64,000 nt of DNA from an uncultured Oscillospiraceae bacterium (GTDB taxonomy: Bacteria > Bacillota > Clostridia > Oscillospirales > Oscillospiraceae): contig CANRHH010000001.1 of the NCBI GenBank assembly GCA_947630375.1, positions 1-64,000 on the forward strand. The letters run 5' to 3'. The translations under genes and the position numbers were made by a program. Each line of letters opens with the position of its first letter. Positions within the stretch are counted from its first letter, which is position 1. The notes below the pieces were generated by a model. That model ran no database searches. It worked only from the letters and a program-made list of their open reading frames with translations, and was not told the DNA's origin. This document shows, piece after piece, positions 10,434-18,671 of this stretch.

Positions 10434-12698
10434 TCAAGTAAAGCTCTCGCTGAAGGCCCCGATCAGGCTCCGCAGCCGCTCCAGCTCCTCCGCGTTCAGC
10501 TTGCCGCCTGCAGCGACCCGCTGCCGCAGCTCCGGCCAGGCGTGGTTCACGGCCAGCAGCAGCCCGGACTCATAGCGGGCGATATCTTTCACCTCTACCC
10601 GGTCCGCGTAGCCCTCGCTGACGGCGAAGAGGGCCGTCATCTGGTCCGCCGCGTCCATGGGCCGGTACTGGGGCTGCTTCAGCAGCTCCGTGAGCCGGTC
10701 GCCCCGGTCGATGGAGGCCTGGGTGGCTTTGTCCAGCTCCATGCCGAACTGGGTAAAGGCCGCCAGCTCCCGGTACTGGGCCATCTCCATCCGCAGCCGC
10801 CCGGCCACCTGTTTGACGGCGGCAGGCTGGGCCGCGCCGCCCACACGGGACACAGACAGGCCCACGTTCACCGCCGGGCGGACGCCCGCGTTGAACAGCC
10901 CCGTCTCCAGGAAGATCTGGCCGTCGGTGATGGAGATCACGTTGGTCGGTATGTAAGCGGAGATATCCCCCGCCTGGGTCTCGATGATGGGCAGGGCGGT
11001 CATGCTGCCGCCGCCGGCGGCCTCGCTGAGCCGGGCGGCCCGCTCCAGCAGCCTGGAGTGGAGGTAGAACACGTCGCCCGGATAGGCCTCCCGTCCGGGG
11101 GGACGGTGCAGCAGCAGGGAGATCTCCCGGTAGGCCACCGCCTGCTTGGACAGGTCGTCATACACCACCAGCACATCCCGGCCCTTGTACATGAAGTACT
11201 CGGCCATGGAGGCCGCCGTGTACGGCGCGATATACAGCATGGGCGCGGGCTCGGAGGCGGAGGCGCAGACCACAATGGTGTATTCCAGCGCGCCGGTCTC
11301 CCGGAGCTTCTCCACCACCCCGGCCACGGTGGACTCCTTCTGGCCGATAGCCGCGTACACGCACAGCATGTTTTTGCCCTTCTGGTTGATGATGGCGTCC
11401 ACGGCGATGGCGGTCTTGCCTGTCTGCCGGTCGCCGATGATCAGCTCCCGCTGGCCCCGGCCGATGGGGACCAGCGCGTCGATGGCTTTGATGCCCGTCT
11501 GCATAGGCACAGAGACCGGCTGCCGGTCCACAACGCCCGGCGCGGGGCACTCGATGGGCCGCCGGTCCGCCGCGGCGATAAAGCCGCCGCCGTCCACAGG
11601 CCGGCCCATGGCGTCTACCACACGGCCCAAGAGGGCCTCGCCCACCGGCACGTCCATCACGCGGCCGGTGCGGCGCACCAAATTGCCCTCCTGGACGCCC
11701 TCATACTCGCCTAACAGCACCACGCCCACGTTGTCCGGCTCCAGGTCCATGACCATGCCGGCCAGGCCGTTGCCAAATTCCAGCATCTCCCCGGCCACGG
11801 CGTCCGGCAGACCGGACACCCGGCAGATCCCGTCGGACACGCGGGTGACCTTGCCCGCCTGGAAATAGTCTATGCTCCGGTCCGCCTGGGCCACCGTCTC
11901 CTGAAGGATGCCGATAAAGTCCTCCCCGGCGGCGTCCGCCCCGGCGATGCTGGCCTCGGCCCGCTCCAGCATGTGGGACAGGGTCCCGTCGTACACGGTG
12001 TCCCCCACACGCAGGCGCACGCCGGCCAGGACACTTTGGTTGATCCTGGTCCGGATATGCACGTCTCCGTCCCGGATGTCCAGCCCCTGGGCCCGCAGCG
12101 CCGCGCCCACGCCCTGGGCCAGGCACACCAGATCCTCGATATCCGGCTCTTCCGCCGCAGTGAGGACCAGATCCGCCTCTCCGGCGGCCTCCACCCGGGC
12201 CAGTTCACCGGGGGGCAGGCCGAAGGAAGCGGCCAACTGCTTCACGCAGTCCGTCGTCAGGGCCTTCCGGGCCTGGGCGTATTCCTCCCCGGCCAGCAGC
12301 TCTCCGGCTGCTTTGGCGAGCCGGCCGGCGGTCTGCCGGTTCAGCTCCTGGCGCAGATGGGCGCGAAGCACCTCCGTCTCCCGCCGGACCTCCGCCTGAG
12401 CCCCGGCCAGAGCCGTTTCCTTTTCCCGCTGGGCCTTCAGGCTGCTTTTCCCGGCCGCCGCCTGGGCTTCGGCCAGGATAGAGGCCCGCTGGGCCTCCCC
12501 CTGCTCCCGGGCCTCGGCCAGCCGGTCCTCCAGGCCCGCGGCCTTTTCGGCCGCCGCCTGAGAATCCTCCAGCCCCCGGGCGATCTTCTCCCGGCGGTCC
12601 TTATATTTCTTGATTACGATCTTTTTCCCGAACAGATACAGGCCCACCGCCAGGATCGCAAAGTTGATCAAGGCGGCAAAAATGCTCCATCCGCTCAT
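10434..12698 (-). CDS. Fused ATP synthase b-like / delta C-terminal domain / alpha subunit
   Basis: One uninterrupted 754-codon frame. Residues 1-165: an N-terminal membrane helix (about 5-24) and a long charged coiled coil, as in subunit b. Residues 170-252: a delta C-terminal domain; [19 protein letters not shown] matches the most conserved delta segment. Residues 255-754: a full alpha subunit, with [11 protein letters not shown], Walker A GDRQTGKT (422-429) and the usual C-terminal region. The delta N-terminal helical domain, which normally grips the alpha N-terminus, is absent. The first 252 residues resemble the delta-extended b subunit known from N-type ATPases, where atpF precedes atpA. 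The gene takes the place of atpH-atpA, with a separate b gene upstream. No ribosome site precedes the internal Met243, so independent alpha translation is not supported. Confidence 0.92.
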   Translation of the reverse strand: MSGWSIFAALINFAILAVGLYLFGKKIVIKKYKDRREKIARGLEDSQAAAEKAAGLEDRLAEAREQGEAQRASILAEAQAAAGKSSLKAQREKETALAGAQAEVRRETEVLRAHLRQELNRQTAGRLAKAAGELLAGEEYAQARKALTTDCVKQLAASFGLPPGELARVEAAGEADLVLTAAEEPDIEDLVCLAQGVGAALRAQGLDIRDGDVHIRTRINQSVLAGVRLRVGDTVYDGTLSHMLERAEASIAGADAAGEDFIGILQETVAQADRSIDYFQAGKVTRVSDGICRVSGLPDAVAGEMLEFGNGLAGMVMDLEPDNVGVVLLGEYEGVQEGNLVRRTGRVMDVPVGEALLGRVVDAMGRPVDGGGFIAAADRRPIECPAPGVVDRQPVSVPMQTGIKAIDALVPIGRGQRELIIGDRQTGKTAIAVDAIINQKGKNMLCVYAAIGQKESTVAGVVEKLRETGALEYTIVVCASASEPAPMLYIAPYTAASMAEYFMYKGRDVLVVYDDLSKQAVAYREISLLLHRPPGREAYPGDVFYLHSRLLERAARLSEAAGGGSMTALPIIETQAGDISAYIPTNVISITDGQIFLETGLFNAGVRPAVNVGLSVSRVGGAAQPAAVKQVAGRLRMEMAQYRELAAFTQFGMELDKATQASIDRGDRLTELLKQPQYRPMDAADQMTALFAVSEGYADRVEVKDIARYESGLLLAVNHAWPELRQRVAAGGKLNAEELERLRSLIGAFSESFT

Positions 12699-12738
12699 GT
12701 GCCAGTCACCCCTTCTGTCTGCCGGGACAACGCGCCTG

Positions 12739-13179
12739 TCAGGCGCCCTGTTCCCCGGTCGTGTTCAGAAGCCTGCCCGCCAGGGCCCGGGCCAGCTGGG
12801 CCTCCTGGGCCGCCAGCTGCTCCCCTTCCTGCTCCCGGCGCTGCAGTTCCTCCTGCCGCAGCTGGTCCCGCTGCCGCTGAGACTCCTGCTTCAGCGCCCC
12901 GGTCCACGCCGCCTTGTCCGCCCCGGCCTGGGCCCGGGCCTCCTCCAGGATGCGCTTGGCCTCCTGGCGGCTCTCCTCCAGTTGGGCCTGGAGCTCCCGG
13001 TCGTTTTCGGCAAGGGTCCCCTCCGCCCGGCGCTCCGCCTCCAGCCCCGCGTCGATCCGGGCGCGGCGCTCGTCCATGAAGCGCAGCAGCGGCTCATACA
13101 GCAGCTTCTTCAGCAGAAAATACAGCAGGAAAAAATCGATGACCGTCCAGAGAAGATCCCATATATTGATACTCAGCAT
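12739..13179 (-). CDS. atpF: ATP synthase subunit b (separate copy)
   Basis: A 146-residue protein with a single N-terminal membrane helix (about residues 8-26) followed by a continuous, highly charged Glu/Arg/Gln-rich coiled coil; [20 protein letters not shown] is the usual juxtamembrane part. It lies 40 bases upstream of the fused b-delta-alpha gene and 25 bases after atpE. It would pair with the b-like part of the fusion to form a two-stranded peripheral stalk, as b and b' do in cyanobacteria. It is slightly shorter than typical b (about 156-170). Confidence 0.9.
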   Translation of the reverse strand: MLSINIWDLLWTVIDFFLLYFLLKKLLYEPLLRFMDERRARIDAGLEAERRAEGTLAENDRELQAQLEESRQEAKRILEEARAQAGADKAAWTGALKQESQRQRDQLRQEELQRREQEGEQLAAQEAQLARALAGRLLNTTGEQGA

Positions 13180-13204
13180 GGAAACTCTCTCCCCTGTCCT
13201 GTTT

Positions 13205-13435
13205 TCAGATTTTGCCTACCAGCATAAAGGCGATCAGCAGGCCGTAGATGGTCAGAGCCTCCTGCAGGCCCATGGCCAGGATCATAGCCGTCTGGAGCTT
13301 GCCGGCAATCTCCGGCTGGCGCGCCATCGCGTCCATGGTCTTGGAGGCCACCAGGCCCTGGCCGATAGCCGTACCCACCACGCAAAGGCCCATCATAATG
13401 GCGATGGCCAGGGCAATAATTCCACTGCTTGTCAT
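13205..13435 (-). CDS. atpE: ATP synthase subunit c (proton-type rotor ring)
   Basis: A 76-residue hairpin of two membrane helices joined by the polar loop ARQPE. The ion-carrying glutamate is Glu59 in QEALTIY, with Gln26 in GQG on the first helix. The residues after the glutamate (Ala, Leu, Thr, Ile, Tyr) match the proton-binding type of cyanobacteria and chloroplasts, not the Ser-Thr pattern of sodium-binding rings such as Ilyobacter. A strong ribosome site (GGAGGAAG) precedes the ATG, fitting the need for many copies. Confidence 0.95.
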   Translation of the reverse strand: MTSSGIIALAIAIMMGLCVVGTAIGQGLVASKTMDAMARQPEIAGKLQTAMILAMGLQEALTIYGLLIAFMLVGKI

Positions 13436-13491
13436 GTTCTCTTCCTCCGTCTAAATGTAATTTAAAAACCTTCTATGTATAGGGTATGCTC

Positions 13492-14163
13492 TTATTCTTC
13501 CTCTCCGGCCGCCTCTTCCACATAGATGGCCAGCAGCAGCGTGAACACCATGGCCTGGATCATGCAGAACAGCAGGCTCATCACGTTCATGACCACAGGC
13601 AGCAGGATGGGAAAGATGTTGTACAGCTGGGTCGTCACCGTCTCCTCGCCGTACAGGTTGCCGTACAGACGCAGGGCCAGCGACAGGGGCCGGATGAACT
13701 GCTCCAGCAGCGTCAGGGGCAGCAGCACGGCTACGGGCTTTAAAAAGCTCTTGAGATAATGCCCCAGGCCCTGCTCCCGGATGCCGATGGTATGAGTGGT
13801 GCAAAAGGCGATGATGCCCAGGGCCGCCGTCACCGACAGGCAGGCCGTCGGCACCGCGAAACCGGGCAGATGCCCCGCGCCGGGCAGGATCCCCGAATAG
13901 TTGCAGACGACGATGAAAATAAAAAAGGTGGCAAAAATGGGGAAATATTTCCTGGCTTTTTTCCGCCCCATGGTCCCGGCCACAAAGTTCTCGATCCCCT
14001 CCACGGCCATTTCCGCCGCGCATTGCAGGGGGCCGGGCACATCCTTGAGCCGCCGGGTGGCCAGCCAGGAGACCAGCGCCAGCAGCGCAATGATCACCCA
14101 GGAGGTCACCACCACCGAGGAGACCTCCACCGGGCCGATATGAAACAGCGCGCCCTCTTCCAT
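13492..14163 (-). CDS. atpB: ATP synthase subunit a (ion channel)
   Basis: A 223-residue membrane protein, first gene of the operon. The essential arginine is Arg165 in RPLSLALRLYGN, which faces the c-ring glutamate. Earlier segments (FFIFIVVCNYSGILPG) and the C-terminal helices fit the family. It starts after AAGGAG and downstream of the operon promoter at 14220-14248. With the c-ring it would form the half-channels for protons. Confidence 0.95.
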   Translation of the reverse strand: MEEGALFHIGPVEVSSVVVTSWVIIALLALVSWLATRRLKDVPGPLQCAAEMAVEGIENFVAGTMGRKKARKYFPIFATFFIFIVVCNYSGILPGAGHLPGFAVPTACLSVTAALGIIAFCTTHTIGIREQGLGHYLKSFLKPVAVLLPLTLLEQFIRPLSLALRLYGNLYGEETVTTQLYNIFPILLPVVMNVMSLLFCMIQAMVFTLLLAIYVEEAAGEEE

Positions 14164-14219
14164 AGCCCGCTCCTTTCCGCCGCCGTCACCGGCGGCCTCT
14201 CTGCCATTTCTGAATCTGT

Positions 14220-14248
14220 ATCATAGCTCTTTTCCCGGGGTTTTGCAA
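14220..14248 (-). promoter_or_regulatory. Sigma-A promoter of the ATP synthase operon
   Basis: Minus strand: TTGCAA (14243-14248), 17-base spacer, TATGAT (14220-14225), about 55 bases before the atpB start. Confidence 0.75.
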
Positions 14249-14292
14249 AGGATTTTTTTCTTCTCCGGGGGAATTAACAAAAATTTAACATT

Positions 14293-15066
14293 TTATTCCA
14301 GGCCCTCGGGCTCCTCTGCCCGCTCCAGGCGGATGCTGTAGGTAAACGCGCCTTTGGCGTCTTCACAGCGGCCGCTGAGGACAAAACCCTTTTCCGCCGC
14401 CTCCCGGTCCAGCTGCCACTGGCCCTGGGGCAGCTCTATGCCCAGCACGGCCCCGGCGGTGTTTTCCGCCCAGACCTCCTCCCCCGGCCGGAGCTCCGCC
14501 CAGGCGGCGGGCTCCTCCCGGGAGCTGTCCGCATCCCAGAGCAGCAGCCGGACGCTCTCGCCCTCTCCCGGCAGGATCTCGGCATAACAGACCCGGCCCT
14601 GGCCGCCTAATTCGGAATACCGGGCGCCGGCCTCACTGAACTCCCACCAGCCCTGCCAGGAGCCCTGCAGGCTGTCCAGGGGCCCGGGCTCCGGCGACGG
14701 AAGCGGCGCCCCCTCGGCGGTAAAAGTCAGCTCCAGGCCGGTGCCCAGCAGGTCCAGGGTCAGCACCCCGGCCCGCAGGCTGCCTTTGGAGAGGCCCTTG
14801 CCGGTCTCCAGGCGCAGCGCCTCCCCATCCAGGCTCCAGCGGACGGCCCCGGTCTCCCCGTCCAGGGTGAGCAGGCCCTTGCCGCCGGATCCCAGCTCCA
14901 GGCTGAGCCCGCCCGGGAAGAGCGCCTGGGGGTCCAGCTCCGTCTCCCCGCTCTCCGCCCGGACGCACACATAGCTGCCCAGGCCCTCCTCCGGCGCGCC
15001 GCCGCAGGCGGTCAGGCACAGGCAGAGAACCAGGGACAGTATACCTTTTAAAAGCCCTTTTTTCAT
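14293..15066 (-). CDS. Predicted lipoprotein of unknown function
   Basis: A 257-residue protein with a clear lipoprotein signal (KGLLKGILSLVLCLCLTACGG, lipobox LTAC). The mature part is acidic and beta-rich in appearance, with many short strands and Gly turns (LLTLDGETGAVRWSLDGEALRL; then SWQGWWEFSEAG), perhaps two lipocalin-like or beta-barrel halves. I do not recognise a family. It lies upstream of the ATP synthase operon on the same strand, but the strong operon promoter lies between them, so shared function is not implied. Confidence 0.75.
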   Translation of the reverse strand: MKKGLLKGILSLVLCLCLTACGGAPEEGLGSYVCVRAESGETELDPQALFPGGLSLELGSGGKGLLTLDGETGAVRWSLDGEALRLETGKGLSKGSLRAGVLTLDLLGTGLELTFTAEGAPLPSPEPGPLDSLQGSWQGWWEFSEAGARYSELGGQGRVCYAEILPGEGESVRLLLWDADSSREEPAAWAELRPGEEVWAENTAGAVLGIELPQGQWQLDREAAEKGFVLSGRCEDAKGAFTYSIRLERAEEPEGLE

Positions 15067-15098
15067 GCCCCCAGTATATCACGCCTGTCAATAAGAAG

Positions 15099-15131
15099 GG
15101 GCTGCAGCAAAAGCACATTTTGCTGCAGCCC
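15099..15131 (-). terminator. Terminator after the amino-acid ABC importer operon
   Basis: A 14-bp perfect stem (15099-15112 and 15118-15131, arm GGGCTGCAGCAAAA) lies 5 bases from the ATPase stop. A T6 run flanks the right side and CTTCTTAT follows on the minus strand, so it may work in both directions. Confidence 0.75.
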
Positions 15132-15135
15132 TTTT

Positions 15136-15918
15136 TTACTTCTCGTAGCCCCGGAGGAACTGCCGGGTCCGCTCCTCGGCGGGATTTTTCAGCACCTGCT
15201 CCGGAGGGCCCTGCTCGGCAATGACGCCCCCGTCGATGAACAGCACCTTATCCGACACCGCGGCGGCAAAGGCCATCTCGTGGGTCACCACCACCATGGT
15301 CATTTTCTCCGCAGCCAGCTGCCGGATCACGTTCAGCACCTCGCCGGTGAGCTCCGGGTCCAGGGCCGAAGTGGGCTCGTCAAAGAACAGCACATCCGGC
15401 GTCAGGGCCAGGGCCCGGGCGATGGCCACCCGCTGCTGCTGGCCGCCGGAGAGCTGGTGGGGATAGTAGTTCAGCTTATCCCCCAGGCCCACCCGGAACA
15501 GCAGCTCCCGGCTCTTCTCCTCGATCTCCTCAAACAGCTCTTTCCGCCGCTGCTTATAGTCCGGCCGCTCCTTTGCCTGGAGCTTGGGGGCCAGGGAGAC
15601 GTTGCCCAGGGCCGTGTACTGGGGAAACAGATTGAAATTCTGAAACACCAGGCCGAAGTGCAGCCGGTTCTGGCGGATCTCCCGCTCCGAGAGGCCGCGG
15701 CTGCTGGCCGCATCAAAGATCGTCTTGCCGCCAACGGCGATGCTGCCGGCGCTGGGGATCTCCAAAAAGTTCAGGCAACGCAGCAGCGTGGTCTTGCCGC
15801 CGCCGGAGGGGCCGATGATGGAGAGGGTCTCCCCTTTCTCCATCTCAAAGCTGACGCCCCTGAGCACCTGGAGGCTGTCAAAATTCTTGCGCAGGTCTTT
15901 TACTTCCAGTAAAGCCAT
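15136..15918 (-). CDS. Amino-acid ABC transporter ATP-binding protein (GlnQ/ArtP type)
   Basis: A 260-residue nucleotide-binding subunit that would power uptake of a polar amino acid. Walker A is GPSGGGKTT (from residue 36), the ABC signature is [15 protein letters not shown], and Walker B is [13 protein letters not shown]. These are the standard motifs of the polar amino-acid uptake (PAAT) family. It is the last gene of an operon with the permease (12-base gap) and, beyond a repeat element, the binding protein. Substrate is not determined. Confidence 0.95.
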   Translation of the reverse strand: MALLEVKDLRKNFDSLQVLRGVSFEMEKGETLSIIGPSGGGKTTLLRCLNFLEIPSAGSIAVGGKTIFDAASSRGLSEREIRQNRLHFGLVFQNFNLFPQYTALGNVSLAPKLQAKERPDYKQRRKELFEEIEEKSRELLFRVGLGDKLNYYPHQLSGGQQQRVAIARALALTPDVLFFDEPTSALDPELTGEVLNVIRQLAAEKMTMVVVTHEMAFAAAVSDKVLFIDGGVIAEQGPPEQVLKNPAEERTRQFLRGYEK

Positions 15919-15930
15919 CGTCTGCCCTCC

Positions 15931-16590
15931 TCACACCTTAAAATAGTCCAGCTTCTTCTCGGTCCAGGACAGGAGCAGGGTCAGCAGCCCGCTGAAGGCC
16001 AGATAGAACACGCCCGTGAAGAACAGGGGCCAGATGAGGCCCTGGCTCTTGATGAAGGCCTGGCCGTTCCAGATGATCTCATACACGGAGATGACCCGGG
16101 CCAGGGAGGTGTCCTTTACCAGGGTGATGACCTCGTTGCCCATGGGCGGGATGATGCGCTTGATGACCTGCAGCAGGGTCACCCGGAAGAAGATCTGGGT
16201 GCCGGTCATGCCCAGCACCTGGCCCGCCTCCCGCTGCCCTCTGGGGACGCCCTCGATGCCGCCCCGGAAAATCTCCGAGAAGTAGCAGGCGTAGTTGAAG
16301 ATGAAGGCGATGATGGCGGCGGTGAAGCGGCCGGAGGCACCGCTGCCCCACCAGTTGTTGCCCAGGATCAGGCCGGGGCCGTAGTAGATGATCAGCAGCT
16401 GGAGCATCAGCGGGGTGCCCCGGACGACCCAGATCACCAGCTTGATGGGCCAGCTTAAAAGCTTGCAGCGGCTCATGGAGCCTAAGGAGATGAGCAGCCC
16501 CAGGGGAATGCCCCCCACCAAAGTCAGCACAAAGATCTCCAGGGTCTTTCCGAAGCCCTCTGTCAGGGAGAGCAGGACAGTTTGAAACAT
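15931..16590 (-). CDS. Amino-acid ABC transporter permease
   Basis: A 219-residue inner-membrane subunit of the His/Glu/Gln/Arg/opine family with about five helices. The EAA-loop motif that docks the ATPase is visible as EGVPRGQREAGQVLGMTGTQIF. It is normal length and precedes the ATPase gene. A 480-base stretch with a structured repeat separates it from the binding-protein gene upstream, so its expression probably depends on read-through or an internal promoter; no clear promoter is seen directly upstream. Confidence 0.95.
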   Translation of the reverse strand: MFQTVLLSLTEGFGKTLEIFVLTLVGGIPLGLLISLGSMSRCKLLSWPIKLVIWVVRGTPLMLQLLIIYYGPGLILGNNWWGSGASGRFTAAIIAFIFNYACYFSEIFRGGIEGVPRGQREAGQVLGMTGTQIFFRVTLLQVIKRIIPPMGNEVITLVKDTSLARVISVYEIIWNGQAFIKSQGLIWPLFFTGVFYLAFSGLLTLLLSWTEKKLDYFKV

Positions 16591-16715
16591 GGCTTACCTC
16601 GATTGTTTTGATCTCTTAAAAACGTCAGTTCAGCAGAGGGTCCGGAGGGCCCTCTGCTCAGACTGTAAACAAACCTCTGTACAACTCAATAAAGATGTAA
16701 AAAGGGTTCAAATTT

Positions 16716-17045
16716 GTTTTTGAGGCAGCTTTGCCGCCTCAAAAACTCCCTAAGGCGAATATCGTCGGCAGAAGTTCCTCGCATTCGCTTCCCCGTAAAC
16801 GGGAAAGCTCACTTGCTCCGCTCTGCCTCCTCTCAAAACCAAAGCATATGCGCTTTGGTTTTGGTAAGGAAGAACAAGGCTGTCCGCCGATTTGGCGGGC
16901 CTTGGACCGCTAAATGGCTTTACAGCCTTGTTCTGACGCCGCGCCGACCAAGCGGAGCGCGACCTGTGCCCTTTGGGGTATAAGCGCGAGTGTCAAATGC
17001 GAGCCCAGCGAAGTACCCGAAGAGCACAAGCGGGTCGCATTTGAA
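16716..17045 (-). repeat. Structured dispersed repeat, copy 1 (long form)
   Basis: It begins (plus strand) with the head hairpin GTTTTTGAGGCAGC/GCCGCCTCAAAAAC and ends with the tail GGGTCGCATTTGAA. The middle holds nested hairpins: AAAACCAAAGC/GCTTTGGTTTT, and ACAAGGCTGT/ACAGCCTTGT enclosing CCGCC/GGCGG. The tail ends a few bases 3' of the minus-strand solute-binding gene, between it and its permease gene. The 16591-17068 gap contains no gene otherwise. Confidence 0.85.
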
Positions 17046-17067
17046 GCATGTCGAAGGTCGACATGCT
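17045..17067. terminator. Short hairpin right after the solute-binding protein stop
   Basis: A 10-bp perfect stem (AGCATGTCGA/TCGACATGCT) lies one base past the stop codon. There is no T-run, so it more likely stabilises the upstream mRNA than terminates on its own. Confidence 0.5.
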
Positions 17068-17068
17068 A

Positions 17069-17962
17069 TCACGGCGCGACGATGGCCTCATTCACGCCGT
17101 AGAGCTCCGCCAGCTCCATGACGGTGCCGGCCGCGTAGGCGTCGGCATAGAAGGCGTTGAAGGCGTCCACCAGGTCGCTCCCCTGCCGGAAGCCCACGCC
17201 GTACTCCTCGCTGTCGTTCAGGCGGATGGTATAGGTCAGGTCGGGATAGCTGGTGCCCTCGCCGATCATGGCGCCGGCCATCAGCAGGTCGATCACGCAG
17301 GCGTCAGAGGTGCCGGCGCCCACTTCCATCAGGGCCGCAGCCTGGCTCTCGCAGGCAAGCGTGGTCAGGCCCGCCGCCGTGGCCTCTTCCTCACCGGCGC
17401 TGCCGGCCTCCACGGCCACCGTCAGGTCGGCCATGCTGGCGGCATCGGGATACTGGTCAGCCGCGTCGGCCTTCAGCACCACCACCTGGGCATTGTTGGC
17501 ATAGGGGACGGAGCAGCTCATGGTGTTGAGCACCTCGTCGTTGAGGGTCATGCCGTTCCAGACGCAGTCGATGGAGCCGGCGTTCAGCTCCAGGACCTTG
17601 TTGTCCCAGTTGATCTCCACGAACTCGACCTCCACGCCCAGGCTCTCGGCAAAGGCCTTGGCCATGTCGGCGTCAAAGCCGATCCACTCGCCGTTGTCGT
17701 CCTTGTAGTCCATAGGCTCAAAATCGGTGATGCCCACGACCAGGCTGCCCTTGGCCTGGATGGCGGCCAGGTCGCTCTCGGCGGCTTCCGCAGGCTCTTC
17801 CGCGGCGGGTTCTTCCGCGGCGGGGGCTTCGGCGGCCGGCGCCTCAGTGGCGGGGGCCTCGGTGGCAGCGGGGGCGGCATTGCCGCCGCAGGCGGCCAGG
17901 CTCAGGACCATGCACAGAGCCAGCAGCAGAGCAAAAATCTTTTTCATTTTCTTTTCCTCCAT
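17069..17962 (-). CDS. Solute-binding lipoprotein of the amino-acid ABC importer
   Basis: A 297-residue protein with a lipoprotein signal (LLLALCMVLSLAACGG, lipobox LAAC) and a long Ala/Glu/Pro/Thr linker up to about residue 65. The binding domain of the SBP_bac_3 type follows, with the signature VGITDFEPMDYKDDNGEWIG and FDADMAKAFAESLGVEVEFV. It would deliver a polar amino acid to the permease and ATPase encoded downstream. A ribosome site (GGAGGAAA) precedes the ATG. The structured repeat directly after its stop may favour a higher level of this subunit than of the permease. Confidence 0.95.
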   Translation of the reverse strand: MEEKKMKKIFALLLALCMVLSLAACGGNAAPAATEAPATEAPAAEAPAAEEPAAEEPAEAAESDLAAIQAKGSLVVGITDFEPMDYKDDNGEWIGFDADMAKAFAESLGVEVEFVEINWDNKVLELNAGSIDCVWNGMTLNDEVLNTMSCSVPYANNAQVVVLKADAADQYPDAASMADLTVAVEAGSAGEEEATAAGLTTLACESQAAALMEVGAGTSDACVIDLLMAGAMIGEGTSYPDLTYTIRLNDSEEYGVGFRQGSDLVDAFNAFYADAYAAGTVMELAELYGVNEAIVAP

Positions 17963-18012
17963 ATTTCCTTTGGTCTGACAGAGTCTGTTCTGTTTCCCTC
18001 TGTCGCTTCACT

Positions 18013-18040
18013 ATGATAACACATTAGTTCAATAAAGCAA
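18013..18040 (-). promoter_or_regulatory. Candidate promoter of the amino-acid importer operon
   Basis: Minus strand: TTGCTT (18035-18040), 16-base spacer, TATCAT (18013-18018). Confidence 0.55.
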
Positions 18041-18054
18041 GTCTTTTTTCTTGT

Positions 18055-18081
18055 TTTGCTGTGCAAAATTTGCACAGCAAA
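18055..18081. promoter_or_regulatory. 27-base palindrome, possible operator
   Basis: Two perfect 13-base arms (TTTGCTGTGCAAA and its complement, 18055-18067 and 18069-18081) flank one base. It lies just upstream of the -35 of the importer operon and about 80 bases before iscR, the position of a regulator site rather than a terminator. The binding protein is unknown. Confidence 0.5.
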
Positions 18082-18098
18082 TTTCATAGGGGGCTTTA

Positions 18099-18122
18099 AT
18101 TCCTATTAAAACTATGGTATAT
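18099..18122. promoter_or_regulatory. Candidate Rrf2/IscR-type operator, site 1
   Basis: The sequence from ATTCCTATTA to TATAT matches site 2 (18626-18649) at 17 of 24 positions and lies in the promoter region of the Rrf2 gene, suggesting autoregulation. Confidence 0.55.
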
Positions 18123-18160
18123 TAAGTTAGTATGAATTACAGAGGAAAGAAGGTGGGTTC

Positions 18161-18583
18161 GTGAACGTGACCAGCAAGGGCCGCTATGCCCTGCGCGTCA
18201 TGCTGGATCTGGCCCAGCACCCGGACGAGGGATACATCTCTCTGAAAACCGTGGCTGACCGGCAGGATATCTCCATGAAATATCTGGAGAGTATCGTGGG
18301 CAGCCTGAAAAAGGCGGAGTTGGTGGAGAGCAGCCGGGGCAAGGACGGGGGATACCGGCTCAACCGGCCGGCGAAGGACTACCCCGTGGGGGAGATCCTC
18401 CGTTGCCTGGAGGACAATCTGGCCCCGGTGGCCTGCATCCGGGCCGGAAGCGTGGACTGCGACCGGGCCGCCGCCTGCATGACCGTGCCCATGTGGAAGG
18501 AGCTGGACGAGATCACCAACGCCTATCTGGACGGCGTGACGCTGGAGGATCTGCTCACCGGCGAAAAATGGCGCAGGAGCTGA
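18161..18583 (+). CDS. iscR: Rrf2-family regulator, IscR-like
   Basis: This 140-residue regulator has an N-terminal winged helix (SKGRYALRVMLDLA) and three cysteines, Cys92, Cys100 and Cys106, in the spacing region where IscR binds an Fe-S cluster. It would sense Fe-S cluster status and control the iscS-iscU genes that follow. It starts with GTG at 18161 after AGGAAAGAAGG. Candidate operators are present in its own promoter and in the iscS promoter. The gene symbol is by homology and context; the cysteine spacing is wider than in E. coli. Confidence 0.85.
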   Translation: MNVTSKGRYALRVMLDLAQHPDEGYISLKTVADRQDISMKYLESIVGSLKKAELVESSRGKDGGYRLNRPAKDYPVGEILRCLEDNLAPVACIRAGSVDCDRAAACMTVPMWKELDEITNAYLDGVTLEDLLTGEKWRRS

Positions 18584-18599
18584 CCCCTTTCCTCCCGTC

Positions 18600-18627
18600 T
18601 TGACAAAATCCAAAGCTGTGCTATAAT
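18600..18627 (+). promoter_or_regulatory. Sigma-A promoter of iscS-iscU
   Basis: Perfect TTGACA (18600-18605), 16-base spacer, perfect TATAAT (18622-18627). Confidence 0.85.
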
Positions 18628-18649
18628 TCCCATTATATTTATAGGAAAT
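18626..18649. promoter_or_regulatory. Candidate Rrf2/IscR-type operator, site 2
   Basis: An imperfect palindrome (ATTCCCATTA...TATAGGAAAT) starts inside the -10 box of the iscS promoter, where a bound repressor would block transcription. It resembles site 1 upstream of iscR. Confidence 0.6.
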
Positions 18650-18671
18650 ACTCATAGAAAGGAAAGCCACC

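Noticed and set aside
11960..11990. Separate start for an independent alpha subunit at Met243 of the fusion
   Set aside because: No ribosome site precedes it and it lies inside the delta C-terminal domain; continuous translation is the simpler reading.
13492..14163. Possible N-type ATPase operon because of the delta-extended b
   Set aside because: Gene order B-E-F-(fusion)-G-D-C and the proton-type c subunit fit an ordinary F-type operon; atpQ and atpR are absent.
16714..17102. Short frames inside the long repeat copy (16714-16983, 16914-17102)
   Set aside because: Their translations follow the repeat hairpins and have no protein character; the long copy 4 has similar meaningless frames (47391-47643).
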